Under the pieces are notes generated by a model. That model had not been told where the DNA came from, did no database searches, and saw nothing but the letters and a program-made list of their open reading frames with translations. The position numbers and the translations under genes were made by a program. A stretch of 64,000 nucleotides of DNA from Brachypterus glaber. Its lineage: Eukaryota > Arthropoda > Insecta > Coleoptera > Kateretidae. This document shows positions 21,779 through 43,985 of this stretch, piece by piece. The stretch covers positions 36,546,774 to 36,610,773 of the forward strand of contig OY294049.1 of NCBI GenBank assembly GCA_958510825.1, in the 5' to 3' direction. Each line of letters opens with the position of its first letter. The stretch's first letter is position 1.

Positions 21779-22724
21779 GGGTGGTCCAAAACAACTTAAC
21801 CTTTTTTATGTCATGGTTAGAACGCCCTCAGAGTAAAAATTTATAGAGACAACCGTAAAGGGTATTTTTAGGGCCGTAAAAACACGCAAGTATTGATAAA
21901 ATTCATATAAAACCAGCCCTAGTGTTTGTAATTTTATTAAATTTAAAAACCTTGATATCTACATTTTTGCTTTTTAAGTATAAAAATAAGCCTGCAAAAT
22001 CTTAGCCTGTTCAAAAGTTTCTAACTCGTGCCAACAAGACCCCGAAATTACACCTAAATTCCGAAAAAGCGCATTTTCTATTAATTTGTGCTACTGACAA
22101 ATTATAAATATTAAATAAAAAAGTTTTTATGTCACTTTTGTTTTTTATACAAACCTATTTTAGTTATTTTAATATATTACGTCAATCTACGCAACTAGTA
22201 TGTGGTCTAAGCGCCATTTAACATCAACATTTTAACATAAATCGCATCAAAATGATGATGTTAAATGGCGCTTAGACCCCATACCATACTCGTTGCCTAG
22301 ATTATTGTAATATTCTAAAATAACTAAAATAGGTTTATGTAGAAAAAAAAGTGACATATAAACCTTTTTATTTAATATTTATAATTCGTCAGTAGCACAA
22401 ATTAATATAAAATGCACTTTTTCGGAATTTAGGGGCAATTTCGGGGCCTTGTTGGCACGGGTTAGAAACTTTTGATCAGGCTAAGATATTGTAGGCTTAT
22501 TTTTATACTCAAAAAGAAAAATTATAGATATCAAGGCTTTTAAATTTTATAAAATTACAAACACTAGGGCTGGTTTTATACGAATTTTATCGATGTGCAT
22601 GATTTCAGGGTTTTTGGGGCCCTAAAAGTATCACTTAGGGTTGTCTAAATAAATTTTTACTCTAAAGGCGTTCTAACCACGGTAAATAGAAAAGATTAAG
22701 TAAATAGTTTTTTTTTGACCACCC
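21779..22724. mobile_element. Foldback element with GGGTGGTCC ends and TA target site
   Basis: Ends gggtggtccaaaacaac and ...ttgaccaccc are each flanked by TA. Arms of about 470 bp pair almost throughout, meeting near 22245 at ttaaatggcgcttag. There is no transposase. It is related in ends and centre to the element at 28939. The TA flank suggests a Tc1/mariner-type mobiliser (inference). Confidence 0.88.
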
Positions 22725-22729
22725 TAATG

Positions 22730-23430
22730 TTTAATTAGACCTTTTAGAGTTTTTGAGAAACCTAATAGAAAACTTCCAAAAATAAAAAAAAAAAAAATTC
22801 TTTGCTAAAAACAAAAAGAATAAATAAAATAAATAGATTATAATCTAATTAGTTAAAAATAGGAGATGAAATAGGTATAATTTTAAATGTCAATTAAGTA
22901 TTTTTTACTTGGTCTAGTCTGTAACTTAAATTTGGTAAAATAAATGATATTGAATATTTTTTAGAAGCTGTGAGTAAAAATTTTATTCATGATTTGAGGA
23001 TAATTCCTCAAAAGTAGAAGTTTTAAATATAGTTTTTGTTTCGATATAGCATTTTATAAAAGAATTCAAATAAAACATAAATTAAAAACTTAATATTATA
23101 GATTAACATATCAATAATTAATTTGTATGAAAAATAATCATTTATAAAAAAAGTTCTCTATACTTAATGACAATACAGTTATAGTGTTTGAGATTTATTT
23201 TTTATGACTAAGGGTACTCAAAATACGTACCGCAAAATTTCGCAATTTTGACCCACCCCTGCCCCTATGTAATACTTCGTAATGCTGAGATTTACCCTCT
23301 CTATAAATAAACAAGCTGTGAAGATTCCATTATATTCTATTCACAGGACCAAAAAAAAATTAACATTTTTTATTTTTTTTTTATTTTCTTTTTGCATAAA
23401 ACGAAAAAATTTGAAATTATTTTTTTTTTT
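22730..23430. other. AT-rich intergenic sequence
   Basis: Poly-A and poly-T runs only. No feature can be supported. Confidence 0.35.
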
Positions 23431-23439
23431 AAGTTTAAC

Positions 23440-23865
23440 TCCCCATAACTTTTTTGTTTTTGGGGGGATTACTTTCAAAATTGGTAGAATTGATTCTTAT
23501 AACAAAATTAATTTTTCCTAAAAAAGTTACGTCAATCGGAATTTTCTTTCAGTTTTTTTCGATTTTTAAGTAGTTTAATCTCCCATAACTTTTTTTTTTT
23601 TGATCTTCCCCTCAAAGAACTTGATTTTTCCTGAAAATTTCGAGGATCGGATTATTCGTTCTTGAGTTATCGTGTCTACAAAAATCGTGATGTCAGACGG
23701 ACATTCGGACAAATAAAAAAAAAGTTTCTTATTTTTCATGAAACAAATTTATATCCAAGAATTTTTTGTCTACGACGATTTTTGAAAATTTTGAAAAATT
23801 CAAAACTAACGTATAATACTTTTCTAGCGCAGGTGCTATGAATAGTGCAATAATGCTAGCAGCCA
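23440..23865 (+). repeat. Dispersed repeat family B
   Basis: ttttgtttttggggggatta, gattattcgttcttgagtta, cagacggacattcggaca and tccaagaattttttgtct follow in the same order as at 5200-5545 and, inverted, at 43067-43710. It ends near ctagcgcaggtgctatgaat. Confidence 0.65.
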
Positions 23866-23999
23866 AGATAAAAATAAGAGTTTTTATTTCTAAAAATAAA
23901 AGAGCGTTACGTAACGCTCACCCCTCGTAACGCTAAGCACTACCCCCTCCCCCCTAACTGCGTTACGTATTTTAAATATGACCCTTAAATAAAATCTAC

Positions 24000-24370
24000 A
24001 AGTAATATATTTCTTCAAAAATAATTCTGTCTTGTCATAAAGTCAAATTTTTGGCTTTGAAACTCGTTAAAAAAATTATACAATCTGGAAAATTTTAATT
24101 TATATTTTCCAAAAAAAATAACTGAAAAAACTGATTATGGGACTACATATGGAATAAGAAAAAAAACGTAATATTGAAGAAGACATCGAAGGAACGGTTA
24201 GACTTTTAATGTAACGAGTAGGGGCTGTCCAAAAATTATAAAACTTAACTTTTTAAATTTTAGACCCCTCCCTACAAAAAATGTATTTTAAATTAATATT
24301 TTTCCTTAAAATAAAATTTGTCGTGTAGTTTCTTACTCAATATCCTAGTCCTTTTATCAGTTTTCAGTTT
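24000..24370. other. AT-rich spacer
   Basis: No feature can be supported. Confidence 0.3.
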
Positions 24371-24374
24371 AATC

Positions 24375-24795
24375 ATAAGTATAGGGTCTAATTCACAGCT
24401 ATTTAGACTGACGTCATAGCAAAATAAGTATAGTCGTATTAATGGTGGAGGTCGCTTGTAAAACAACTTAACAGTACGATATTTCAAAAACGCGTTGACA
24501 CAGAGACTTATATTTTGGACCAAAGATTTTCAACATTACAAAAAACTTTTGTGCAAAATTTAAAGTCTCTATGTCAAATACCTTATTGTAAAGTTGTTTT
24601 GCAAGCGACCTGAACCATTAATACGACTTTACAGTCATGTTTTATAATTCACCCGTTTTACCATGGTAATTTGCGGTTGTGGACGATCCGTACTAGCAAA
24701 TTACCATGTTAAAATGGATGATATGCAAAATACGACGGTATTTAGGTACTATTTTGTGACGTCAGTCCGAATAATTGTGAATTTGACTCTAGAAT
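24375..24795. mobile_element. Foldback element downstream of Src42A
   Basis: Outer arms (tagggtctaattcacagct against aattgtgaatttgactcta, both with tgacgtca/gacgtcag) and inner arms (attaatggtggaggtcgctt against aagcgacctgaaccattaat) fold back. The right part carries a second small hairpin (accatggtaatttgc against gcaaattaccatg). Its right end is about 180 bp from the Src42A stop, so it may lie in the 3' UTR. Confidence 0.75.
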
Positions 24796-24978
24796 TTGTA
24801 TATTAAAAAGTAATAATACAAAGTGTACGTGAAAAACTGTCAAAGACAAAATAATATAAAAGTACGGCATATCTATCTATTGCTTTTCATGTATAAATAG
24901 ATACCCACCCGCCCTACTTTAATGGTAATGCATATCGATAGAATTGCGCAACCAGTCAGCTGGGGGGTGGACGTGTCC

Positions 24979-35158
<10,180 letters not shown>

Positions 35159-35275
35159 CTGAAAATAACGAATAATTATTATTACACTGAAAAAACTATT
35201 TTTAGCAATTATTACCAAACAAAAAACTGTAGTTGGTGACATAATAATAATATTATAAATAATATTAGTAATAAT

Positions 35276-35312
35276 AGCCTGTGGATATGCCTTAAAGGCA
35301 TATCCACAGGCT
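35276..35312. other. Near-perfect 37-nt palindrome in intron
   Basis: agcctgtggatatgcctt and aaggcatatccacaggct form an 18-bp-arm hairpin with a one-base loop, 118 bp upstream of a Src42A exon. Confidence 0.9.
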
Positions 35313-35319
35313 CGCATAA

Positions 35320-36530
35320 CACAAAGAACTGTGTTTAGTATATTTATAAATTTATGGAGTTATAGAGCGTTGGGAAATTTTCCTGGTAATCAAGAAATAA
35401 TCTAGAATAATTAGTACGCGTACATAATGTCACCCATAAATAACATTACCCATAAAGACAATAAACTACCATTTTTATGGTTGTGTTATGGAGATCCTAA
35501 AAAGAGCTAACCTTGAAAATGCAATATAATATTTTACCAAGGGAACGTTCAAGTATTACGTAACGCAAATTTTAATCATTTTGGACCTTTAATCATCCCC
35601 TTTATTTTATGCCAAAAGACTGCCAACACTGTGTATTAGCAGGATGTGGATAAAGGGAGAAGTAAAATAGTAAAAAGCATTTTACTAATTAAATGTTATT
35701 CTTCTTTCATATGAAACAGTAAAGACCAGTAGAAAACGAATCGGAATCTACTGGATCCCACTGGTCTCTACTTGTGTTTTTTTTTTACCGGGATTTACAA
35801 TTATGGCGAAGGCGCTACCATTGATATAAATATTTGTTCAAATTTTTGCTATTTTTTAAGTTCAAATATTATTTTTTATAAAATGGAGATCCTGGAGGGT
35901 TCTAGGAAAATGGATTTCAAAAAATACTTCTGTCGATAACCAAAACTGAAGAAACTTTTTCCACTGGGGGACGTCATTTCCCAATTCTGGGACGTAACTT
36001 GCGTAATTGTGAATCATAGAGGACCCATTGTAGGTGCTGCTCTAGACCAATACATCATGTTGCTATGTCCCTACAATCCAGTAATGTATACCCAATTGTA
36101 GGTATAAATTCACCGCATACCAAGGAGGTGAGGACTTCATACCCCATGGGGACCAATGCTCAGTAGAATTTTGTTTATTACCTCACCGTTGAGACTTTGT
36201 ATATGTGTTCTTTATGTCCAGTCAAACAACTTCTTAGATAAAAAAAATCTCGGTAGCGGGGCGTTTTTTTTTTGGGACCAACCCTTAACTTTAGGGATTC
36301 CGACAACGGTATTGCCCGAAAATTTTTGTCGGACAACGTTACCACTTGATTTTAAATATTTTTTATTAAACGATCCTGAAAAAATCAGCTGTGAGGTGCT
36401 AAATGTTATGAAGTCATAACTTTATCATGTTAGGTTAGTTATGACGTCATAAAATTTAATAGATATTTTGTCAAATAAAAAAAATAATAGCCTGATAGAA
36501 GATTTAATTTATGGTCATAAATTGTTAGTT
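35320..36530. other. No recognisable exon
   Basis: It contains a TTACGTAA terminal-motif copy at 35541-35592 (gggaacgttcaagtattacg). No Src42A SH3 exon could be recognised here by eye. The 87-codon frame at 36156 is unsupported. Confidence 0.4.
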
Positions 36531-36534
36531 TTAT

Positions 36535-37186
36535 CCAATGAACTAGATGAGTGGGGTAACAGGAATGGTGTCTGAACGAGTGGTTAATATGGCAGCCATT
36601 AGTTTGTTTGTTTGTTTGTTTGTTTAATCATTTAACGTCGTTTTTCGCTGCTATGGCCTAATTGACGGGACCGCCATCTTTACGTGCCCTCCGAAGCACG
36701 GTCCTCAACAGAACTCGCATCCACCCTGAAATGTGTTTACAGTTTCACCTGCAACCCACATTACAGTTAGTCATCGTAGTTCCATCTACCGACTATTTAC
36801 ACCACTATACATCCATGCTCTATGTGGGACTCGAACCCACAATCTCAGTGTTCGCAGCCGGACGCACTACTAACTGCGCCACCGAGATCGCCATTAACCA
36901 CATTGTTTACTTTAGGGGGTTCAAATTCTAGGTGGTGCGATTTGGTAACTTTATAGGGAATTTTCATCTAAGGATTGGCCAATGTGCTTTCAGAGACCAA
37001 CTTATCTCTGGTGCTTAAAGCACCATGCTTTATTTACCATAAAAATCCACATAAGGTTACCAAATCGCACCACCTAGTGTCAAAAATTTGAACCCCCTAA
37101 AGTAAAGAATGCGTTTAATGGCTGACAACGTAGTGTCACTACTTATTTGTATTGGAATCCTGTTCCCCACTCCTCTAGTTCATTGG
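36535..37186. mobile_element. Foldback element split by a SINE
   Basis: Outer ends ccaatgaactagatgagtgg and ...tcctctagttcattgg, then inner arms actttagggggttcaaat / aggtggtgcgatttggtaac against their complements at 37046-37106. The left arm is interrupted at gccatta by the SINE; without it the arms align end to end. Confidence 0.9.
36602..36889 (-). mobile_element. tRNA-derived SINE with (AAAC)n tail
   Basis: On the minus strand it starts gatctcggtggcgcagttag (A box), then gtgggttcgagtcccacata (B box), a body with cggagggcacgtaaagatgg, and ends aaaacgacgttaaatgatta plus (aaac)n. Direct repeats gccatta at 36595-36601 and 36890-36896 are its target-site duplication. Confidence 0.9.
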
Positions 37187-37600
37187 TTTGTTTAAAGTCG
37201 AGGTTAAACAATCGAGCTACGCACCGTCCTAATGGTGAACTCAAGTCAAAACATTTTGGATTTTTTTAATTTTTACTAAAATGGTGAAAAAAAGTGCAGG
37301 GCACGAGGTATAAAGCATGGAACGATGGAAATTTTTTTTTTAAAAGAGAATTGGAATGATACTTGGAATTGAAGCACTTCAAAATATTTATAATTTGTAA
37401 AAAGTTTAGTAAGGTATAAAATATCTCCATATGTAAGGTCCCAGAATGACTAAAATCTAATAGATAAATAAATATTTTTTTTCAAGAATTTAAACAATAA
37501 AATGTTTCATTTATTTGTTTTCTTTTATTTTATTGGTTAAATTCTTAAGACACTAAAATTAATTACAAAACTTGAATTTAAAGAGAATACATAAAACAAG
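37187..37600. other. AT-rich spacer
   Basis: No feature can be supported. Confidence 0.35.
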
Positions 37601-37695
37601 CTGATGTGCCAAAAAACCCGACTACGAAAAATCCACGTGCTCCATACTTACGACTGATAAAGCAAATAAAAAAGCCGAAACGTTGGTTAATCAAA
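37600..37695. repeat. Short dispersed repeat next to SINE, copy 2
   Basis: gatgtgccaaaaaacccgac, ccacgtgct and gaaacgttggttaatc match 8930-9005. Confidence 0.5.
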
Positions 37696-37852
37696 ATCCA
37701 TTTTTAAATTTGATATAATACCATATGATACCGAATTTATAATAAAAATCTATAGTTTTTTCTGATTTTCCTGATGATAACGATCAATTTTTTTAAAAAC
37801 TAGTATTTTTTATAAAAAAGCCAAAACGTGGGCGAATCAATTTTTTTTTGTT

Positions 37853-38125
37853 TTAACCTCGTACTATTCTACTCAATTAAGCATCCCCTAAGTCCAGGAC
37901 TTGTGTGGGCTAGTAGTAGAGGGAACCACCGGCTTATACTGACTTTCGAACCAGTTTTTATAGGGAGTGTGCGCTTCACTTATGCCTTCGCCAAATTTCA
38001 ATTATTAATTAACTGAAAAAGGCAAATCGGCGCCAGTGAGAATCGAACTTACGCTAGTTGGCTAGTAGACTTCTCATGTACAGACGCGGTAGACCACTAC
38101 ACCAATCCTCCCATAACTACACCAA
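37853..38125 (-). mobile_element. tRNA-derived SINE, full head
   Basis: On the minus strand the head reads tgggaggattggtgtagtgg (A box region) and gtaagttcgattctcactgg (B box), followed by the body shared with 8697-8919 and the final cttaattgagtagaatagta. The 5' end shows a short duplication of actacaccaatcctcccata. Confidence 0.8.
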
Positions 38126-38129
38126 TCCT

Positions 38130-38510
38130 CCCATATTTTAAATTTTATATGGACCGTATAATACTGAATTCATAAAAAAATACTGCTACTTTTTTACCCC
38201 GATTTTTAGCAAAAACAATCCCAGCCTAGAACGTGTGGTCCAAATTTGAAGTATTTAGCCCCAAAGCGTTCTTGGGTTATCGTAGTCACAAACCCGGACA
38301 CACAGACCGACCGACAGACAGAATTTTTTTGACGGAAATCTTATATTTTTGATATACAACGTCCAGAAGCGTAAAAAACCAATAAAAAATTTTCTATTTA
38401 TTTTTACTAATGCAACACTTTCCTTGGGGAAAGTAAATAGATATTTACGATTTTCCGTTAAATTTCTGATAACTATTAATATTGTCGAAACAATTTTATA
38501 TAGTCCTATG
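38130..38510. other. AT-rich spacer with cagaccgaccgacagaca tract
   Basis: It contains a repeat-like stretch (gaagtatttagccccaaagc, gttcttgggttatcgtagtc) similar in kind to families A and B, but too diverged to assign. Confidence 0.35.
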
Positions 38511-38514
38511 TTAC

Positions 38515-38665
38515 TCGTGTTATCGTGACGAATCTTTTGCCGCCTCGATTGTTAAAATCGACTCAGTAGTTTAGGCTGCACAGGGAAACAAACATACAGA
38601 CATACAAACACGTTAAATAACCCTAACTATAACCCTTCTTGGCGTTGCTGTAGTCGGGTAAAAAT
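38515..38665. repeat. Dispersed repeat family C, copy 2
   Basis: tatcgtgacgaatcttttgc, actcagtagtttaggctgca, aaacaaacatacagac and gttgctgtagtcgggtaaaa match 9258-9470 in order. Confidence 0.55.
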
Positions 38666-38669
38666 TGTT

Positions 38670-40715
38670 CAAACTATTTAAAATCCTTGATCAGCAAGGT
38701 TCCTTACTCGGAATCAATATTCTTATCGCACAAAAAATGTCTATTACCAAATTGTTCCAAAAAACCTAAGGTTAAAAAATGTATAATCCGTCAATAATAT
38801 TTCGAAATACTGAATGCACTTGAAGTTGAATGAATAAGCAGAACCAATAAATTTTTTATTCAAAATAACCATTTTTAGCCGTTTTAAGAAATTTGACATT
38901 TTATCATTTAATAGTTCTTTACGGCACCAGTGGCGGATTTAGGGGGATCATGGTGTTAAAAAAAGGCCATAATTTTAAGAGAAATAGTATGAAATGCAAG
39001 AATTTAAACAATATTATCATTATTCTGTAATATGTATGAAAAAAATTGCCCGCAGCGCTTTTCTGTCTTAGTGTCATTGAGTAAAAGATTTTTATATATC
39101 ATTTTCCGTGGAAATGTAATTTTTTGTAAATGAGCCAAAAAATTCCCTTATCCCTCCCATACCTCGATTGTAGATCCGTCCCTGTAGGGTACTAGATAAC
39201 TTTTTATGAATTTTAAAGATAACTTTTTATATGTCAGTGTGTGCGCAAATATCACTACAAGATAAGTCGGTGTTATGTAGGCCAAAAATAATACAAATTA
39301 ATGCTGATCTGTCTAATTATCTCTTTGAGAAAAGGCCACTAACAAGGAAGAAGAAGACGCTTGATTTAAAAGCGGCAACGTCGCAAACTGATAAAACATG
39401 ACGCCAAGAAATCCCTAAAAATAGGTCCATATAACAAGTAATGTTTTTCTTGCGGTGTGTGTGGTACACTTTTACTAAAAAAATAGGTACTTGGATATAT
39501 AATTAGACTTTATGTATGCAATTTCAATAAATATGGTATGATATATGCGTGCATAAAGGAAAATGCAATACAATGGTGTGACGTGGAGTAATTAAATTCA
39601 GACGGTAATGTAATATTAATATGAATCATAGACAATTTGTTTAAACAAATAAACACATGTAGGTATTATACTTAACTGCATATAATATACACTAAGTTTA
39701 ATGAGAGAACTTGTATGTATTAAGAGGCCAATCGCTATAATGGACAATGTATATTATATGTGTATTATACATAGCTTAAAAGCTATATATTGTATATAGT
39801 ATACATAGAACTGCGACAGCAGCACTGTCGTGTACGCGAATTTCGACCAATCACAAGACAGCGATTGGTTAAAATAAGCTGTCAATAAGTACCGCTGTCT
39901 CATTACAAAGTTATAACGTTATATTTATGGTTATGCGAGATTTAATATGTTATTTTATGTATGTAAAAATTACATAAAATGTGGAACATATTACATAAAA
40001 CTATGTAACATATTACATATAAAATGCGATAAAACATTTGTAAATAAGTAATTTTATTATAGCGCTGCATTTATAAATGTAAATTTACAAATAAAAACCC
40101 AGTAATTTCATATTTGACTAGATTTCATTTGTTTAAATGCTAATAGAACTAGTAATTTGTAAACAGACATAAATATATAATTTTCCTACGATCCTCTATG
40201 AAAATAACATTTAGCACACTCTTTTGTTCTTTATAAAACGCCTTATATCAAACTAGTTTGATATTTTCATATCCCCCTCGTGTGATATTTATGTATCAAG
40301 GGTTGCCTAATTTTATTTAAATATTTACCTCGTATTTTTCATGTCAAAAATAGAAACTATAGTTATAACGTTACTATTTTGACCAATACTGTCTAGATTT
40401 TATAAAAATTACTTAATTTTGATTTGATTACCTTACATTTTATAAAAAACATCAAAATACACACTATTTTTCTTATGAAATGTAAAACAGTACTGTCTTA
40501 TATGGCAGTGTTACGCCCATGTTAATGGTATAGAAAAATAGCGTTACAAAATGATCAAAATTTGCGTTACGTAATACTTGAACGTTCCCTCATCACATAG
40601 ATACAATTTGATATCAATAAAATAGAAATAAATGCCAATAAAAATTACACAGTATGATTCAAAAGTAATAACAATATAATGAGTCAATATTTTATATATC
40701 GTATTCAAATAGTTG
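38670..40715. other. AT-rich intergenic or intronic sequence
   Basis: No exon is recognised. Notable small features are palindromic tatatac words (39750-39805), an attggtcga / cgattggtt pair around gacagcgattgg (39840-39872), and a TTACGTAA-motif copy on the minus strand (40543-40591). Confidence 0.4.
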
Positions 40716-40716
40716 T

Positions 40717-41427
40717 ACAGGGTTGTCCAGAATATATGTATAATCAAGTCGTATAAAATATTTATATTATTTAAAAAGCTCTTTAAAATGAAAATTTTAA
40801 TTCTCTATCTGACGGTTTAGTTTTTTGATTTTAATGAGCACTCACAATTTATGGACAATGAGTCTAAAACATATATATTTATCGGCACTTAGTGCCGATG
40901 TATTGAAATCTTCGCCGAAAAGTCAAAATCTTTGACCACTTTTTTTTCACATTTCTCGACGTTTTAGACCATTCTCGGTCGAAATCAGTAAAAAAAATTT
41001 TTGCGTCCGTCTGTCTGTCTGTAAACTTCATTTCTACATGAGATATCGACTTGCAGTTTTTTGCAACGTTTTCATAAAACGCATTGTTTTCGAAATATTG
41101 GCGTTTAAAGCAGTAAAAGTTTTTTTTAGCATATCTCACATATTTATAACCCGATTTCAAAAAATTATATTTTAAATAAAAGCTCTTTTTAAGCCCTATA
41201 AAAAATGTATTATACAGTTTTTTGCTAGAATATAATGTCTTAAAGATACAGAATTTAAAATCAAACAAAACACCTAGTTTGAAATTTTCAAACTAGATGG
41301 CTCTAGTGTACAATAGTGCCGATGTTTTGACAGGGTGCTTGCAACGTTTCATCTAGTTTATTTTGATTACCTCAACCCGTTTATGAGATATAACTTGTAC
41401 AAAAAAAGTCCTAATCACCCTGTATAC
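40717..41427. mobile_element. Element with tacagggttgtcc / ccctgta ends, split by family A
   Basis: tacagggttgtccagaatat at the left and aatcaccctgtata at the right lie outside a minus-strand family A copy. This end type (CAGGGTxxTCC) also occurs at 15243, 50741 and 61796. Pairing of the ends is imperfect. Confidence 0.45.
40880..41362 (-). repeat. Dispersed repeat family A, internally deleted copy (A3)
   Basis: It runs from the hairpin end (tcggcacttagtgccgatgt) through the gtctgtctgtctg tract and cagtaaaagttttttttagc to gcaacgtttcatctagttt. About 250 bp of the body present in A2 is missing. The 129-codon frame inside is not conserved as protein between copies. Confidence 0.75.
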
Positions 41428-41612
41428 ATGTATAATTTTTTTACGTATACACACGTAAAAAAATATGAAATTTATGAAACCTTAAGCTTATTCATTAAAT
41501 AATATTCACTGTTAAAATTTAAAACTAAAAATAGTTTTAAAGTGAATAAATTGTGATAAGTGTATAATATCTATAGATAACATTTTATTTCGAAGGTTTA
41601 AAAACAATGAGG

Positions 41613-41772
41613 TTACTTCATACGGGCTTACTTTGTTCGTTGGTTCTTGTTTGTCTATTTTTGCTTTTTTTTAATTTTCAACCCAAACCAAAGCAAAAAC
41701 AGACCAAGAACCATTTGGTAACTAAATTTTGGCTGGCGAACGGACAAAGCAAGCCTAGATGAAGTCACCCTA
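41613..41772. mobile_element. Short foldback MITE
   Basis: ggttacttcatacgggctta with ctttgttcgttggttcttg pairs with accaagaacca... gcaagcctagatgaagtcac. It is the same family as 34845-34995. Confidence 0.75.
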
Positions 41773-42068
41773 AAAAGCAACACCTTGTATAAAAGTAACA
41801 ATTGGACCTATATTTTTAGCCAAAGTTATAAAAAATTTAAAATACCGAGAAAGTGCCGGAAATGTAGCAATACAACGCCAAAAACTAAAAAAAAGAAGCA
41901 GCAGAAGCAGAAGAAGAAGGACCAGGTCATTAGGACCTACATAAGAAAAACGACTAAACTTGGAACTTCCAAGTACCTCTTAGGATTTCGATTATGACCA
42001 CAACCCAACAAAAAAACTTTACAGACCCGTCTTAACGAAGAAAAAAAAAGATCCAATATCTTCCCAGG

Positions 42069-42404
42069 AAACCAGATGACCAGATTCTATGAAATCCTGT
42101 CATAGGATCTCATATTATAATATTCCCTCTCTAAAATTAACCCACTCCGCCTCCAGCCTTGTTGGTTAATTTTGTCTAGTTTCCTCTTTCATACCATACA
42201 TAACTATTAGAGATTATTATAGAGATAAATAATGTTGACAACTTTATTTTAACGTCATATTTCTGAAGTTATTATAACGTCAGTAATGTTACGTCCCTGG
42301 GCTGTGACTTATCCACGTCCCTGGGACGACAGTAAGACGTCATAATATGAATTCATGTAGTTAGTGCCCAATAATTGACGTCAAAAAACGCCTTTTGGTT
42401 TCCT
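42069..42404. mobile_element. MITE with CCCAGGAAACCA ends
   Basis: cccaggaaaccagatgacc at the left and cgccttttggtttcctggg at the right are inverted. It contains several acgtca/tgacgt words and two internal acgtccctggg copies. The ends resemble 29748-31030. Confidence 0.75.
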
Positions 42405-42744
42405 GGGTAACTAAACACCGCGCAAAAGATTGAAAAATGATTTCCATGAACCGAGTATAAGTATGCAAGGAAAGGTCGTCAAATTTGCATTATTAATTAG
42501 ATTTCCAATAACAGCTTTATAAAACGATGTACGTAGGAACGTGTTAAATTGACAAATAACATTTTTTATCGCGCCTTGAATGACAATTTAATTAGGCATC
42601 TTTTTTAATTAATCGGAAATTTTTGTCACATTTTTTATAGAATATTTTATTTTCAATGTGTTATAATATTCGCTTTTGTGAAAATAGACCAGATCTGTTT
42701 TCAGATTTTTCCTATCTCGTTTAGGTCTGATGTGTTGCACCCTA

Positions 42745-42970
42745 AAGGTACATCTATACAGCGTTTTTGTTATGCGTCTAGATGCAGCGTCCGGACGCTG
42801 CGTCCAGACGCAGTAGTTCTTTAATACATTCTAATGGAATACTGCGCACGCACGCTGTGTTCTTACTGCGGTAAAATCGAAACACTATTTTAAAAGAAGT
42901 ACTGCGTCTGAACGCCTGCGTCCAGACGTATAACAAAAACGCTGTATGCCGTACTTTAAGACGGTTTCAG
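42745..42970. mobile_element. GC-rich foldback MITE with GACGCAG repeats
   Basis: ctatacagcgtttttgttat then gcgtctagatgcag pairs with ctgcgtccagacgtataaca then aaaacgctgtat. The centre holds multiple gcgtc/gacgc units and the palindrome cagcgtccggacgctg. Confidence 0.85.
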
Positions 42971-43066
42971 ATAGAATAATTCTGAATACAGATTTGAAAT
43001 CAGGCAAAACATTACTTTTTGGTGCTCACTGTTACCTAATAGGGTAAAAATCGATAAGGACAGATT

Positions 43067-43710
43067 TTATGTATTCACAGCGCGCGCGCTAGAATAGTAT
43101 TATACGAGTTTTCCAAAGTTTTCAAAAACTGTCCTAGACAAAAAATTCTTGGATATAAATTTGTTTCATGAAAAAATAAGAAATTTTTGTTTTTTTTTGT
43201 CCGTCTGTCCATCTGTCGGTCTGATGTCACGATTTTTGTACACGATAACTCAAGAACGAATAATCCAATCGACTTGAAATTTTCAGGAAAAATCAAGTTC
43301 TATGAAGGGAAGATGTCTTTTGTTTTTGAAAGCAATCCCCCAAAAAAACAAAAAAGTTAAGGGAGGTTAAACTTTTAAAAAATCGAAAAAAGCTGAAAGA
43401 AAATTCCAATTAACGTAAAATTACTTTTATATATAAGGATCGATTCTACCAATTTTGAAAGTTTTCCCTCAGAAACCAAAAAGTTGGTTGGTGGGTTAAA
43501 TATTTTTTTTTGAATTTGAATTTTTTTTTTCAAAAACTTTTCGTCTTTCGCAAAAAAAAATAAAAATAATTGAAAGATTGATTTTTGAAAAAAAAATCTT
43601 ATTTTTTTATTATTATTTTTTTAAATATTTGGGAAAATGCAATATATCATTTACTGTGAATAGTATATTATGGAATGCGTAGCATTACATATCTTCACGG
43701 CTTGTTTTCC
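43067..43710 (-). repeat. Dispersed repeat family B, fullest copy
   Basis: It begins tattcacagcgcgcgcgcta, carries gtccgtctgtccatctgtcg, cacgataactcaagaacgaa and ttccaattaacgtaaaatta, and ends aatgcgtagcattacatatc then ttcacggcttg. Both ends carry small palindromes (gcgcgcgc and atgcgtagcat). Not coding. Confidence 0.75.
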
Positions 43711-43985
43711 TTTCTGATTAAAAGTGTCTTGGGATACAACTCTCAAAATTCAATATATTAGGTTCTAAAAAACTCTAAATATTTTGAGTTAGCTCGTTCT
43801 ATATTCTTTTTTGCAGTTTTTTAAAAAACTTGGGGTCAGCTAGCTTTTTCACTGTTAAATTCGCTTTCAAGGCTCAAAAATAAGTAATAAAAATATAGTG
43901 TGGTTAAGAGCAATTGACGGTTTCTATTCTTGTGTGCCTGTGTTATTATTTTTAACTGATATGAGTGCGAAGAACATTTTATGAA

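Noticed and set aside
36822..36889. Possible tRNA gene
   Set aside because: A and B boxes are present but the acceptor stem does not pair and the unit continues into a SINE body with tail and target duplication.
38027..38115. Possible tRNA gene
   Set aside because: Same reason: tRNA-like head of a SINE whose body is shared with 8697-8919.
40879..41268. 129-codon minus-strand frame
   Set aside because: It runs across a family A copy in the direction opposite to the other frame in the family and includes the GTCTGTCTG tract.
42779..42930. CpG-island-like promoter
   Set aside because: The GC-rich words are the arms of a foldback MITE (gcgtc/gacgc repeats) with no adjacent gene.
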